This document shows, piece by piece, positions 1-9,784 of a stretch of 59,130 nucleotides of DNA. Position 1 is the first letter of the stretch; the number at the start of each line of letters is the position of its first letter. A model generated the notes under the pieces. It made no database searches and was not told the origin of the DNA. It saw only the letters and a list, made by a program, of their open reading frames with translations. The DNA is from Planctomycetaceae bacterium (GTDB lineage Bacteria > Planctomycetota > Planctomycetia > Planctomycetales > Planctomycetaceae), in contig JABURQ010000133.1 in the NCBI GenBank assembly GCA_014762625.1, positions 1 to 59,130 on the forward strand, read 5' to 3'. The position numbers and the translations under genes are program-made.

Positions 1-691
1 CTCCCTCCGTGCAGACTGCCGTACTCCACGTCGAATGAGAATGAAAGCGGTGGCAAGCCACCGCACTCCAAATTCTCGATGCGCGCCCGTGTTTTGAAAA
101 AAGAGCCACGGATAACACGGTTGAAAACGGATTCTCACGGAAGAAAGAAGTCTCACGCAGCGGCGCGGCGACGCAGAGGAAAAGGAAGCGACGAAACCAG
201 AATCCTGAACACTCTACACCTCTTTGCGTTTTTCTCTGCGGCTTTCCGTCTTTGCGTCCCACACCAATCCCCAATCCAAAATCAGAAATCAAAAATCCCA
301 AATTGAAAGACCACCGATCACGCGGATTTCTCGGATAGAAATTGAAGTATCACCGACCACCATTCAGCGACGAGCAGACTGTGGAGATCACGCTAAGGGA
401 AGCAGTAAGAACACGGATGAGACGGAAGAAAACGGAGACCCACGGATTGGGAAAAGAAGACCCGCGCAGCGGCGGAAAAAAGAGAAGGAACACTGATCTT
501 CGCTCATCAACACTCATCAGACGAGCTCATCCCGAATAGTGGACATCAGTGTTTGTTAGTGTTCCTGATTTTACTGAGGAAGCGATTTAGTCGAGAACTT
601 AAAACTCAACACTTCACACTGAAGACTGTTTCTGAAAGCCGATGACGCCGATCGAACGGATGAACGCACAACTTTCTCCCGGTGTTACGTG
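1..691. other. Non-coding repeat-rich intergenic region
   Basis: I see no credible gene here. The short open frames overlap one another, lack ribosome binding sites and look like translated repeats. The text is built from degenerate recurring words: variants of 'cacggat' and 'acgcag' around 108-190 and 400-480, 'aatccaaaatc / aaatcaaaaatccc' around 272-302, and 'aacactcatca / acatcagtgtttgttagtg' around 507-565. Similar word-salad occurs in short form at 37866-37975 and 56480-56530. The region lies downstream of the minus-strand RND permease and may contain its transcript end, but I see no clear hairpin plus T-run. Confidence 0.6.
47..64. repeat. Perfect 18-nt palindrome (hairpin)
   Basis: GCGGTGGCAAGCCACCGC is a perfect inverted repeat with 8-bp arms around AA. 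It resembles in layout the palindromes at 31062, 38764 and 38813: GC-rich arms, a very short loop and an intergenic position. No T-run follows, so it is unlikely to be a simple terminator. Confidence 0.7.
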
Positions 692-3600
692 TTATTCGTC
701 AGACGATTCCGGAGCACCTGAGGGAGTCTCTTTCTTCTTCCTCCACTCGGCAACCGATTGCACGACGACGTACAACGCGGGGATGACGAACACACCGAAT
801 AATGTTGCTGCCGACATCCCGCCGAAGACGGCGGTACCCAACGCGCGGCGAGAACCGGCGCCCGCACCCGAAGCAATCACCAACGGAATCACCCCCAGGA
901 TAAACGAGAATGCGGTCATCAGGATCGCCCGAAACCGTAAGTCGGCGGCGATCTCGGCGGCTTCCTGGATCGACTTTCCTTCTTCGTGCAGTTGTTTGGC
1001 AAACTCCACGATCAGAATGGCGGTTTTCGTCGAGAGCCCGATGAGAAGCACGATGCCGATTTGCGTGTAGACGTTGATGTCGTAACCACGCATTGCCGTC
1101 AAGGCGATGCCGCCCAGAATGGCAAACGGCACGGTGAAGATCACTGCCCAGGGAGCGAACCAGGCTTCATACAAAGCACACAGGAACAGATAGACCAGGA
1201 CCACCGACAGGGCGAAAATGAAGGCTGCCGTATTGCCGGTCGCGACCTCCTGATACGCCGTCCCCGACCATTCATAATTCATCGTGTCGGGGAGTTTTTG
1301 ATCGGCGATCGAGGCGATGGTTTGAATGGCCTGTCCCGAACTGACGCCGGGAACTCCCTGTCCCGTGATGGTGGCGGAAGGGACCGTATTGAATCGATAG
1401 ATCACCTGCGGGCCCGCCACTTCATCGATGGTCAGCAGCGTACTGAGCGGGATCATACGACCGTCCTGGTTGCGTACCTGAAGTTGTTTGATATCTTCCG
1501 TTTTGGTACGGAACTGGTTGTCGGCTTGCGCCATCACCCGCCAGGTGCGAGAGTATTTGTTGTAATCGTTCACGTAGCTGGAGCCGAGATTCGTCTGCAG
1601 CGTTCCAAACACTTCGTTCAGCGGGATCCCGAGTTTTTTCGCTTTGACGCGATCGACATTCAGATACACTTGCGGCACACTGGCGGAGAAATTGCTACTC
1701 ATGCGATTCAGTCGAGGGTTTTCCATGCCCGCCAGGACCAGTTCGTCGGCAAGCGTTTGCAACTGTTCTCCACCCATATTGCCGATATCGCGGAGTTGCA
1801 TCTCGAATCCTCCGGCGGCTCCCAGTCCCTGAATGGCGGGTGGAAGAAAAGCAAAACAGAGACCTTCCTGAATCTCCTGCAACTTCGGTTGGATTTCTTG
1901 CACTGTTTTCCCGATGTGCTCGCGGTCGTCCCACGGCTTCATCACGACGAAGTACGTGCCCGCGTTGGGAGTGACGAGCGAGTCGAGTGCCGAATACCCA
2001 TTAATTTTGATGATGTCTGCCACGCCGGCAGCGTTTTCCAGAATGTCGTCGATTTGCTCGAGCGTTTTCGCCGTCCGTTGCATACTGGCTCCATCGGGAA
2101 GTTTGGCGGAAACGAGAAAATATCCTTGGTCTTCGTCGGGAATAAATCCGCCTGGAACTTTGGCAAATCCGAAAATCATCAAGCCGGTGGCAACCAGCAG
2201 TAACAAAAACGCCAGACCGCTGCGGCGAATGAGTTGTCGGGTAATCGACATGTAACCGCGACTGGTTTTTTCGTAGCCGCTGTTAAACAGCCGAAAGAAT
2301 ACTCCGCGTGTTTGTGGTGATGGCCGCAGTAACATTCCACACAACGCGGGGGCCAGGGTGAGCGCGTTGATGGATGAAAAGATGGTGGCGACCGAGATGG
2401 TCAGAGAAAACTGGCTGTAGAGCCGTCCTGTAATTCCCGCCATGAAGGCCGTCGGTACGAAGACCGCCAGGAGGACCATCGTGGTGGCGACGACCGGTCC
2501 GGAAACCTCCGTCATCGCTTTTTTGGCGGCTTCTTTTGCGGAGAGTTTCTCGTCGTCGATGAGACGAACCGTATTTTCGACGACCACAATCGAGTCGTCG
2601 ACCACAATCCCAATCGCCAGAACCAGCCCGAACAAAGTCAGGGTGTTGATCGAGAATCCGATGGCCAGCATCACCGCGAAGGTACCGATCAGCGAGACGG
2701 GAATGGTGATGGAGGGAACCAGAGTCGTCCGCAAGTCCTGCAGGAAGACGTAAACCGTCAAGACAACCAGGGCGATAGCGACCAGCAATGTCACGACCAC
2801 TTCTTCAATGGAGGTTTTGACAAATGTGGTGGTGTCGTAGGCGATCCGATAATCCATGCCGGGCGGGAATTGGGTTTTGATCTCCTCCATCTTCGCGCGA
2901 ACGGCGTCGGCGACTTCCAGCGAGTTGGCACCCGGCAGCTGATAAATCGCCACAGCCACTGAAGGCTGATTGTTCAGTTCGACATCCCACCGATAGGACT
3001 GAGCGCCTTCTTCTACGCGGGCGATGTCTCCCAGACGCAGTAATTGGCCTTCCTGGCCCACGCGGAGGATTAACTCCTCAAATTCTTCCGGTTCGGAGAG
3101 ACGCCCCTTGGTGCTGATCGAATATTGAAAGTTTTGACCGGCGGGGGCCGGTTCCGCCCCTAATTGACCGGCCGCAACTTGAACGTTTTGCTCTCGGATT
3201 GCCTGCATCACCTCATTGGTGGTCAGGTTGCGGGCTTTCAGTTTTCCCGGATCGAGCCAGATTCTCATCCCGAGATCCTTCGCGCCCATGACGTTGACAT
3301 TGCCAACGCCCGGCAATCGCGACAGATCATCCTTAATGTTGGTCGCGATGAAGTTACTGAGGTCAAGTTGAGAAAACTCACCATTCGGGGAGATCAGGTT
3401 CACCATTAGAACGATGGCCGTGGATCGTTTTTCGGTTTTCACGCCTTGCCGGGTCACCTCCTCCGGAAGAGACGGCATGGCGACTGCGACGCGGTTCTGG
3501 ACGAGCACAGTCGCCATATCGATATCGGTGCCGACTTCGAACGTGACGACTAATTCGTAGGTCCCGTCATCCGTCGATTTCGAGGACATATAAATCATGT

Positions 3601-3823
3601 CTTCGACGCCGTTGACTTCCGACTCAATCGGAAGGGCGACCGTTTCGGCGACGACGCTGGCGGAGGCTCCTGGGTAACTCGTCGTGACGGTGACCGTGGG
3701 AGGAGTGATGTCAGGAGTTTGTTCGATGGGTAATAGCGGGACGGCAATCGTTCCGGCGAGGACGATCACAATCGAAATCACGGCGGAAAAAATCGGTCGA
3801 TCGATAAAGAAATGACTGAACAT
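692..3823 (-). CDS. RND efflux permease, HAE1/AcrB type
   Basis: This is a 1043-aa inner-membrane proton-driven efflux pump of the hydrophobe/amphiphile RND family, near the usual AcrB length of about 1050. The N-terminus (MFSHFFIDRPIFSAVISIVI) is the classical first transmembrane helix. The transmembrane-4 proton-relay motif is present with adjacent Asp409 and Asp410, matching AcrB D407/D408. Two periplasmic porter regions alternate with two six-helix bundles in the normal duplicated layout. The ATG start is 51 bp downstream of the adaptor gene stop on the same strand, so the two form an operon. No outer-membrane TolC-type factor is in the window; it must be elsewhere. The substrate cannot be read from sequence. 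Confidence 0.95.
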   Translation of the reverse strand: MFSHFFIDRPIFSAVISIVIVLAGTIAVPLLPIEQTPDITPPTVTVTTSYPGASASVVAETVALPIESEVNGVEDMIYMSSKSTDDGTYELVVTFEVGTDIDMATVLVQNRVAVAMPSLPEEVTRQGVKTEKRSTAIVLMVNLISPNGEFSQLDLSNFIATNIKDDLSRLPGVGNVNVMGAKDLGMRIWLDPGKLKARNLTTNEVMQAIREQNVQVAAGQLGAEPAPAGQNFQYSISTKGRLSEPEEFEELILRVGQEGQLLRLGDIARVEEGAQSYRWDVELNNQPSVAVAIYQLPGANSLEVADAVRAKMEEIKTQFPPGMDYRIAYDTTTFVKTSIEEVVVTLLVAIALVVLTVYVFLQDLRTTLVPSITIPVSLIGTFAVMLAIGFSINTLTLFGLVLAIGIVVDDSIVVVENTVRLIDDEKLSAKEAAKKAMTEVSGPVVATTMVLLAVFVPTAFMAGITGRLYSQFSLTISVATIFSSINALTLAPALCGMLLRPSPQTRGVFFRLFNSGYEKTSRGYMSITRQLIRRSGLAFLLLLVATGLMIFGFAKVPGGFIPDEDQGYFLVSAKLPDGASMQRTAKTLEQIDDILENAAGVADIIKINGYSALDSLVTPNAGTYFVVMKPWDDREHIGKTVQEIQPKLQEIQEGLCFAFLPPAIQGLGAAGGFEMQLRDIGNMGGEQLQTLADELVLAGMENPRLNRMSSNFSASVPQVYLNVDRVKAKKLGIPLNEVFGTLQTNLGSSYVNDYNKYSRTWRVMAQADNQFRTKTEDIKQLQVRNQDGRMIPLSTLLTIDEVAGPQVIYRFNTVPSATITGQGVPGVSSGQAIQTIASIADQKLPDTMNYEWSGTAYQEVATGNTAAFIFALSVVLVYLFLCALYEAWFAPWAVIFTVPFAILGGIALTAMRGYDINVYTQIGIVLLIGLSTKTAILIVEFAKQLHEEGKSIQEAAEIAADLRFRAILMTAFSFILGVIPLVIASGAGAGSRRALGTAVFGGMSAATLFGVFVIPALYVVVQSVAEWRKKKETPSGAPESSDE

Positions 3824-3874
3824 GATGGAAAGCTCTCAAGAAACCGAGGTAAGACAGGCGAGACGCAACAGAAC

Positions 3875-5257
3875 TCAGTTCTTCTCGGGTGGGCTTTCTG
3901 CGGGGGACTCCGCGTTGGAATCCGATTCACTGGGGGAAGGGGACTCGCCCTCGGTTTCTGAATCCTCGGATTGGACTTCCGGATAAGTTAAGGGGACTTG
4001 CGTGACCTTGGCATTCATTCCGGGACGCGCTTGTAAAAGTCCCGCGTGGATGTATTCAAAATTGGTTGGAACATTGTCGTCTTCCTTTGGCTCGGCCTCT
4101 CCGAATTTCCACATTGCGGTAATGTGTCGAAACCCCTCGTAGGTTTGCCCGAGTCTCACTCGATACTGTTCGATGATGTTGTCGTCATTCACAACCAACA
4201 GATATTTTCCCGAAAGGTCGGTGTTGATGGCGATCTCGCTGACCAGGACGGCGTTTTCAATGGGCTCGGTTTTGATTCGAATTCTGGCGTAGGCTCCCGG
4301 CAATATTTCGAAATCGGGGTTCGGCATCGTTCCTCGTAACAGGGAGGTTCCGGTATTCGGATCGATTTGATTATCGATCAACTGCAGTTGGCCGGAATGC
4401 GGGTATCCCGTTTCCCCTTCGAACCCGATTTCGAGTTCGACTTCCGAAATATCACGCGACTCACCGCGAGAGAGTTTCCGCAGGGTACTCAGCACCACTT
4501 GTTCGGGAGCGTCGAAGTAGATGTGGAGAGGATCCGTTTTTCGAATCGTGGTGAGCAACGTGAACTCACCCACGCCGACAATATTGCCCTCATCGACCAG
4601 TTTTTCTCCAGCGAGGCCTTGGATGGGTGAGGTGATGGTGGTGTAACTCAGATCGATCTGGGCTTGCTCCAGGGTCGCTTTTGCTTGCGAGACGGCGGCC
4701 TCTTCTTGCGAGACGACGGCTACCGCTTGTGAGGCGGTGGCCTTGGCGACGTTCAACTCTGCTTCTTTCTCGTCCAATTCGGATTGAGTGATTGCCATTT
4801 TCTCGAACAGTTTTTGTGCCCGTAGATAATTTTTATCGGCGAGGCTCAGTTGCGACTTCGCCGATTCGGCCTGCGCTTTGGCCGATTCGACTCTCGCGTT
4901 GGCGACCTCCACTTTCGCCAACGCCGCGTCGACTGCGGCGACATACGTTTCCGGTTCGATTTCAAAGAGTTTGTCTCCCCGGTCGACTTGTTTCCCTTCC
5001 GCGAACAGAGACTGCCCTGACAAGGAATCGTCTGAGTTCGTAGAGATCAACGTTCCGGGAACGCGCGCCCGAGCTTCGTAGATCGCGGAGGCTTCTGTTC
5101 GCCCCGTGACTTCCGCATACCGGGACACGGATCGGACTGCCGGTGGCGATGTCGAAACATTTGCTGTCGGCGTTTGAGAATTCTGAGGTTCGTCGGTTTT
5201 CGAACACCCCCACAGAGATGCTGTCAGCAGACTCAAAAAGATGATGTAACGGTTCAC
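3875..5257 (-). CDS. RND efflux periplasmic adaptor (membrane fusion protein)
   Basis: This 460-aa AcrA/MexA-type adaptor would bridge the RND permease encoded just downstream to an outer-membrane channel. The N-terminus carries a lipoprotein signal with lipobox LWGC at about residues 15-18, predicting lipidation at the Cys. After the beta-barrel/lipoyl segment comes a long Ala/Glu/Lys helical hairpin at about residues 105-200. It continues into the second half-lipoyl motif and a barrel and membrane-proximal domain to about residue 400. The C-terminal tail is acidic and Ser/Pro/Glu-rich and probably disordered. The start is GTG, supported by an AGGAG element about 8 nt upstream. First gene of the two-gene efflux operon. 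Confidence 0.92.
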   Translation of the reverse strand: MNRYIIFLSLLTASLWGCSKTDEPQNSQTPTANVSTSPPAVRSVSRYAEVTGRTEASAIYEARARVPGTLISTNSDDSLSGQSLFAEGKQVDRGDKLFEIEPETYVAAVDAALAKVEVANARVESAKAQAESAKSQLSLADKNYLRAQKLFEKMAITQSELDEKEAELNVAKATASQAVAVVSQEEAAVSQAKATLEQAQIDLSYTTITSPIQGLAGEKLVDEGNIVGVGEFTLLTTIRKTDPLHIYFDAPEQVVLSTLRKLSRGESRDISEVELEIGFEGETGYPHSGQLQLIDNQIDPNTGTSLLRGTMPNPDFEILPGAYARIRIKTEPIENAVLVSEIAINTDLSGKYLLVVNDDNIIEQYRVRLGQTYEGFRHITAMWKFGEAEPKEDDNVPTNFEYIHAGLLQARPGMNAKVTQVPLTYPEVQSEDSETEGESPSPSESDSNAESPAESPPEKN

Positions 5258-5600
5258 AGAAAATGCTCCTGTTCAAACAACATTTGCGGCAACGCTCTGG
5301 CAGAAATGTCGGACTGAATCGGTGGTGGTCATTATGATTGGGGGATGTGCCGCCGGATGCGGCAGAGGGGAAATCCCAGTTTATCCGGTCTCATCCCGAG
5401 TTTTCTCCTTTGAACAGAGGGATCTGAGTCATTTCCTGAAGAAATTCCAGTTGGATTTCAGGATAAGATCGCGGTTTTTCCTCAAATTCTGCTCATCACC
5501 AATGTTTTCGAGGTCAAATGCGAAATGGTTGAGGACGTGCGGTCAACCAACAATGGCGGAGCGCAAATGGAGCCTTTATCATCCCTTTGAGAGGAACCCC
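5258..5600. promoter_or_regulatory. Divergent intergenic region (efflux operon / sulfatase)
   Basis: These 343 bp separate divergently transcribed genes and must carry promoters for both. A short hairpin, TGCCGCCGGATGCGGCA, lies at 5348-5364. An open frame continues in frame upstream of the sulfatase start from 5322, but its translation lacks family similarity and I treat it as untranslated. No confident -35/-10 pair could be assigned. Confidence 0.4.
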
Positions 5601-7217
5601 ATGTCCGACTCATCGATCAACCAGCACTCCCCAGCCTGTATAAAGAAACTTTCCATGTCCTTACTCAATCGAATGACGGCGTTCGCGCTGGCGTCATTGA
5701 CGATCTGCCTCATCGGGGGATCAAAAGAGACCACACACGCAGCAGACAATACGAGCGTCCCTAATGTGGTACTGATACTCGCCGACGACATGGGGTACGG
5801 CGATATCACCGCGCTCAACAAAAACAGCCGCATCCCGACTCCTCATCTCGATCGGCTCGCCCGCCAGAGTCTGACTTTCACCGATGCCCACGCCGCAGGC
5901 TCCTACTGTGTTCCCTCCCGTTACGGCCTGTTGACGGGACGCTATATGTGGCGGACTCGACTCGGGTCGGGAGGCAACCTGGCGAATTTTGCCGGAACCC
6001 TGATTGAACCGGGCCGCCAGACCATCGCGAACCTGCTCCAGCAGGCCGGTTACCATACCGGGCTCATCGGTAAATGGCATCAGGGAATCGACTGGAAACT
6101 CCACGACGAAAGCGAGCGGGAGCAGATTCGCATTGATCCCAATTACCAGAACTTTGAAAACATTGATTTCACCTCCCCGGCGTTGAGAGGTCCTCAGGAT
6201 TATGGATTCGACGACTCGTTTGGAACCGCCGGTTCGGCGGAAATGAATCCCGCTGCCTTTATCGAGAATAACCGCGTCACCGTGATTCCTACGCTGACCT
6301 CGGCCCAGGCAAAAGCGAAACATGGCGAATGGTATGGCCGGGACGATAACATCGTCGCCGAGGGGTACAACATGGACCGCCTCGTCCCGACGCTCTCGGA
6401 CAAAGCGTGTCAATTTGTCGAAACGGCCGTTCATACGAAGCCGGATCAGCCATTCTTCCTTTACTATGCGATGACCACTCCCCACAACCCGATCGTTCCT
6501 CACCGGGAATTCCTCGGGAAAAGCCGGGCCGGCGCGTATGGTGATTTCGTCGTCGAGCTCGATCATCACGTGGGCCGACTGCTGGGTAAACTGGAAGATC
6601 TCGGGGTTGAGGAGAACACTCTGGTCATCTTCACCAGCGATAATGGACCCGTGGATCGGACTGCCGGATATCGGCAGCGCTGGGTGCGTGGCGATACGAT
6701 GATCTACGGGCACGACAGCAACGGTCCCTGTACCGGCTGGAAAGGGGGACTCGAAGAAGGGGGGCATCGCGTTCCCTTTTTCGTCCGCTGGCCTGCGAAG
6801 ATCAAACCCGGCGAGCGTTGTTCCACAACGATCGTCTTCAATGATGTGCTCCCCACCCTGGCAGAAATCTTGAAGATCGAGCTGGACGAGGAGACCGCCA
6901 CCGACGGCGAGAGTTTCTATCCAGCCTTAACGGGAGAATCGCGGCCCGTCTCCTTCCACAAGGCCATTATTCACAATCATCACAACGGCACCTTCGCCAT
7001 CCGCCAGGGGCCCTTCAAGCTCGTCGTTCAGGGGCCGAAAACCATCGCCGAGGTGCAGGCGGACAACATTCCGGTGACCTACCGACTATATGACCTCGAC
7101 CAGGATCTCGAAGAGAGCACAAATATTGCCGATAAGCATCCGGCGAAAGTGAAAGAGCTACACGTCTTGCTTAAACAATATGTTCGCGCCGAAGAGCAAA
7201 GTCCTGCCAGCCGGTAA
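5601..7217 (+). CDS. Type I (formylglycine) sulfatase, exported
   Basis: This 538-aa arylsulfatase-family enzyme hydrolyses sulfate esters, in planctomycetes usually on sulfated polysaccharides. The sulfatase signature C-V-P-S-R starts at Cys103, which would be converted to formylglycine by a maturase. The metal-binding start (LADDMGYGD) comes about 20 residues after the signal peptide. A second signature region (GLIGKWHQG) and the SDNGP motif follow. I chose the ATG at 5601 because GAGAGGAA precedes it; an in-frame ATG at 5655 would give a shorter, more conventional signal peptide (MTAFALASLTICLIGG). The C-terminal domain (LYDLDQDLEESTNIAD) is typical. The physiological substrate is unknown, and no glycoside hydrolase lies alongside. 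Confidence 0.93.
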   Translation: MSDSSINQHSPACIKKLSMSLLNRMTAFALASLTICLIGGSKETTHAADNTSVPNVVLILADDMGYGDITALNKNSRIPTPHLDRLARQSLTFTDAHAAGSYCVPSRYGLLTGRYMWRTRLGSGGNLANFAGTLIEPGRQTIANLLQQAGYHTGLIGKWHQGIDWKLHDESEREQIRIDPNYQNFENIDFTSPALRGPQDYGFDDSFGTAGSAEMNPAAFIENNRVTVIPTLTSAQAKAKHGEWYGRDDNIVAEGYNMDRLVPTLSDKACQFVETAVHTKPDQPFFLYYAMTTPHNPIVPHREFLGKSRAGAYGDFVVELDHHVGRLLGKLEDLGVEENTLVIFTSDNGPVDRTAGYRQRWVRGDTMIYGHDSNGPCTGWKGGLEEGGHRVPFFVRWPAKIKPGERCSTTIVFNDVLPTLAEILKIELDEETATDGESFYPALTGESRPVSFHKAIIHNHHNGTFAIRQGPFKLVVQGPKTIAEVQADNIPVTYRLYDLDQDLEESTNIADKHPAKVKELHVLLKQYVRAEEQSPASR

Positions 7218-7301
7218 TTTCTGAGAAAGTGAGGGAGGGAGCGGGAGCGATCTGTTCTCGTATGATGGAAAGATTCCTGGCTTGAAGGCACCCGGCCTGC
7301 G

Positions 7302-8021
7302 TCAGGGGAGGGGAGCCGTCAGTGGAGTCGCCGGTGCTCCGAGAATTTTCTGAAATTGTGACGCGTATCGCTCGGCGGCCGTCAGTTCCATCTTCTGTGC
7401 GGTCTGGAGGAGATTGGCATTCCCGTTTTGGGCGGCGATGTCGCGGATCTGTTGGGCGACCTGCATCTGATGTTGGAGCTTCCGTTCCTCGTTGAGCAAG
7501 CGATGTTGTTGTTGGAGGGCGGGATCGTTCAGTTTCTGAATCTGTCGTTCGGTGAGTGGCTGATCGAGCGGATCGGCAAACTGGTTTTGATCGAACGGTG
7601 TCTCCGTGCCCCGTTGGGCCAGTTGGTCGATTTTCGCGTTCCGTTTTTCAAAATGGTCGAGTGCGCGTTGATCCATTTTGTCGGCGACGGATTTGAGATT
7701 CTCATTGCCGTTCAGTTCGGAGAGATCGCGTAGCTTCTGGGCGGTTTGCTGACGGTGTTGGAACTTGCTGAGTTCGTTTTGGCGCTGGATCGAGACAGCC
7801 CGATCCCGTCCGGTCAGTTTATTGAGACTGTTGCCGGTCCCACGATTCAACGACTTTCCGAAGTTCCCGGCCGGTTTTTGAGAGCTGGGAGAGAACGCTC
7901 TGGACGGTCCGCGTTTGAATCCGCTTTTCCGGGGACCTCCCCCTTTGCCCGGTTTTCCCTCGAGGGGCAGGGTGAGCAGGATCAGGCTAAGTCCAAGTGG
8001 CAGAATGAATTTGAGAAACAT
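7302..8021 (-). CDS. Secreted Gln/Arg-rich protein with internal duplication
   Basis: I do not recognise a family. The 239-aa product begins with a clear signal peptide (MFLKFILPLGLSLILLTLPL), then a basic Gly/Pro/Ser linker to about residue 75. Two homologous helical segments follow: residues 86-126 (KFQHRQQTAQKLRDLSELNG...) align without gaps to 181-221 (KLQHQMQVAQQIRDIAAQNG...). Each has the pattern Q-x-x-x-A-Q-x-[IL]-R-D-[IL]-x-x-x-N-G-N-x-N-L followed by a K-M helix. A linker rich in Gln/Asp/Pro separates them, and the C-terminus is Pro/Ala-rich. It is convergent with the sulfatase and 131 bp downstream of ribBA on the same strand. An envelope-associated structural role is a guess. Confidence 0.8.
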   Translation of the reverse strand: MFLKFILPLGLSLILLTLPLEGKPGKGGGPRKSGFKRGPSRAFSPSSQKPAGNFGKSLNRGTGNSLNKLTGRDRAVSIQRQNELSKFQHRQQTAQKLRDLSELNGNENLKSVADKMDQRALDHFEKRNAKIDQLAQRGTETPFDQNQFADPLDQPLTERQIQKLNDPALQQQHRLLNEERKLQHQMQVAQQIRDIAAQNGNANLLQTAQKMELTAAERYASQFQKILGAPATPLTAPLP

Positions 8022-8152
8022 GGACGGATCTTTCTCGTCAGGTGAGATCGTGTTCTATTTGGAACCTAGCTCACAAAAAACGAGAGTCCACCGGCCTTTT
8101 GAAGAGATCGGGAAAACCACCAGTTGTGATTCAGAACCCGATACACAGGCTT

Positions 8153-9400
8153 TTACTCGCGATCGATGGGCGGTAGGAGGTGGCCCATTTTGGCGCGTTT
8201 GGTTTCCATGTAGCGTTCGCGTTCTTTTTCAGGAGGCGCGACGATGGGAACCTGTTCGACGAGTTTCAGGTCGAAGCCGGGGTAGATGAAGGCGTCCGCC
8301 TTTTTCGGATTGTTGGTCAGGAGACGGATATTAGCCAGGCCGAGATCCTTGAGAATCTGCAAGCCGATCATGTAATCCCGCATGTCGGATTTGAATCCCA
8401 GTTTGTGGTTCGCTTCGACGGTGTCGTAACCTTCGTCCTGGAGCTGGTACGCTTTGAGTTTGGCGGTCAGGCCGATGCCGCGTCCTTCCTGGGGAAGGTA
8501 GATAACGGCTCCGGTTCCTTCGCGGTGGATCATGTCCATCGCCATGTGCAATTGGTCGCCGCAATCGCAGCGGAGGGAGTCGATCAAATCTCCGGTGAAG
8601 CAGGAGGAGTGCATCCGCACGAGCGGTGCCTCGACCGCCGAGAGATCTCCCCAGACAATCGCCAGCGGTTCCTGGTCTTCGTGTTGCACGGTGTAGGCAA
8701 TGACCTTCGGCGATCCGTAGTGGGCGGTGGGAATCGTCACTTCCACTTCGCGCGAGACGAGACGTTCGCTGATGCGGCGGTGTCGAATTAGTTCTTCAAT
8801 CGAGATGATGGGGATCTCGTACTGATCGGAAATTTGTTTAAGTTCTTCGTAGCCGGCCATGCCGAGTCCGTTTTGACTGGCGATTTCGATCAACACCCCC
8901 ACGGGAGTGAGATCGGCCATTTTCATCAGATCGACGGTGGCTTCCGTATGTCCCGCGCGACGCAGCACGCCGCCGTCTTTCGCTTTGAGCGGTTTGATAT
9001 GCCCGGGACGGAGAAAATCTTCCGGTTGGGCTTTCGGATTGGCGAGTTCATTGAGCGTGGTCGCTCGGGCAATCGGGCTGACGCCGGTCCCGGCGTCGCG
9101 ATGATCGATGGGGACTTGGAACGGGGTTTTGTGCGGGGCGGTATTGTCGTCGGAGTCGACGATCGGATTGAAGCGAAGTCGCTGCGCGATTTCCGCCGTC
9201 ATCGGGGCGCAAAGCTCTCCACGTCCCACTTTCAACATAAAGTTGACCATTTCGGGGGTGATGGATTCTGCGGCGCAGACGAAGTCACCTTCGTTTTCAC
9301 GTTCTTCGGCATCGACGACGATTACCATATGTCCTTCGCGGAGCGCTTTGATGGCGTCGTTGAGAGAGGACCACTGTTTTTGATCGGAGGACTCAGGCAT
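8153..9400 (-). CDS. ribBA: Bifunctional riboflavin enzyme RibBA
   Basis: This 415-aa protein joins 3,4-dihydroxy-2-butanone-4-phosphate synthase (about residues 1-205) to GTP cyclohydrolase II (about 206-405), supplying both precursors of riboflavin. The RibB half shows the acidic metal-binding motif ([11 protein letters not shown]) and the RAGHTEA segment. The RibA half shows the zinc cluster pattern C-x10-C-x-C ([18 protein letters not shown]) and the catalytic PQEGRGIGL segment. Length and domain order match the family. The ATG is clear. I see no FMN riboswitch core in the 80 nt upstream. It stands alone, without ribE/ribH neighbours. Confidence 0.96.
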   Translation of the reverse strand: MPESSDQKQWSSLNDAIKALREGHMVIVVDAEERENEGDFVCAAESITPEMVNFMLKVGRGELCAPMTAEIAQRLRFNPIVDSDDNTAPHKTPFQVPIDHRDAGTGVSPIARATTLNELANPKAQPEDFLRPGHIKPLKAKDGGVLRRAGHTEATVDLMKMADLTPVGVLIEIASQNGLGMAGYEELKQISDQYEIPIISIEELIRHRRISERLVSREVEVTIPTAHYGSPKVIAYTVQHEDQEPLAIVWGDLSAVEAPLVRMHSSCFTGDLIDSLRCDCGDQLHMAMDMIHREGTGAVIYLPQEGRGIGLTAKLKAYQLQDEGYDTVEANHKLGFKSDMRDYMIGLQILKDLGLANIRLLTNNPKKADAFIYPGFDLKLVEQVPIVAPPEKERERYMETKRAKMGHLLPPIDRE

Positions 9401-9784
9401 GGGGGGCTCGATTATTAGAACTCATCGGGAGGTGCTTCTATATTACGCCGCTGGGGGCTCTCTGACCAATCCAGCCTCTCGAATTTCGGATTGAGGCAGG
9501 CCCAGACCCCGATTTTCGCTCAGAATCGTCATATTCGTGCAGAATTGCTGTTCTTTCGTTCCTTCACAGCGAGAGTTTTCCAGGGAGGAGATTTTGACAT
9601 CCCTGAAGAAAATGTTGACATTACAGCGATTGTTGATATGTTGAAGGAAGGCTCTAAGCTATTGAATCAAGCGATTTTGGAACCTGGAGAGGCATTACGA
9701 ACGACGCCTCTCGTCCTACCTAGATAACCCACCGCGCATTTCCCGCCCGCAGTTGGACCTGCCTCACGAAGAGGAGAGATTTTG
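9401..9784. promoter_or_regulatory. Divergent intergenic region (ribBA / DUF1549 protein)
   Basis: These 384 bp lie between divergent genes and should contain both promoters. An open frame at 9491-9727 (TTG start) has no recognisable motif and no good ribosome binding site, and I reject it. TTGACA-like hexamers occur near 9594 and 9614, but no matching -10 could be fixed with confidence. Confidence 0.35.

Noticed and set aside
986-2203. 405-aa open frame on the plus strand inside the RND permease gene
   Set aside because: Antisense shadow of the clearly conserved permease; its translation has no recognisable motif.
9401-9480. FMN riboswitch before ribBA
   Set aside because: None of the conserved RFN-element segments can be found.
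9491-9727. 78-aa frame upstream of the DUF1549/DUF1553 gene
   Set aside because: TTG start, no ribosome binding site, no recognisable features.
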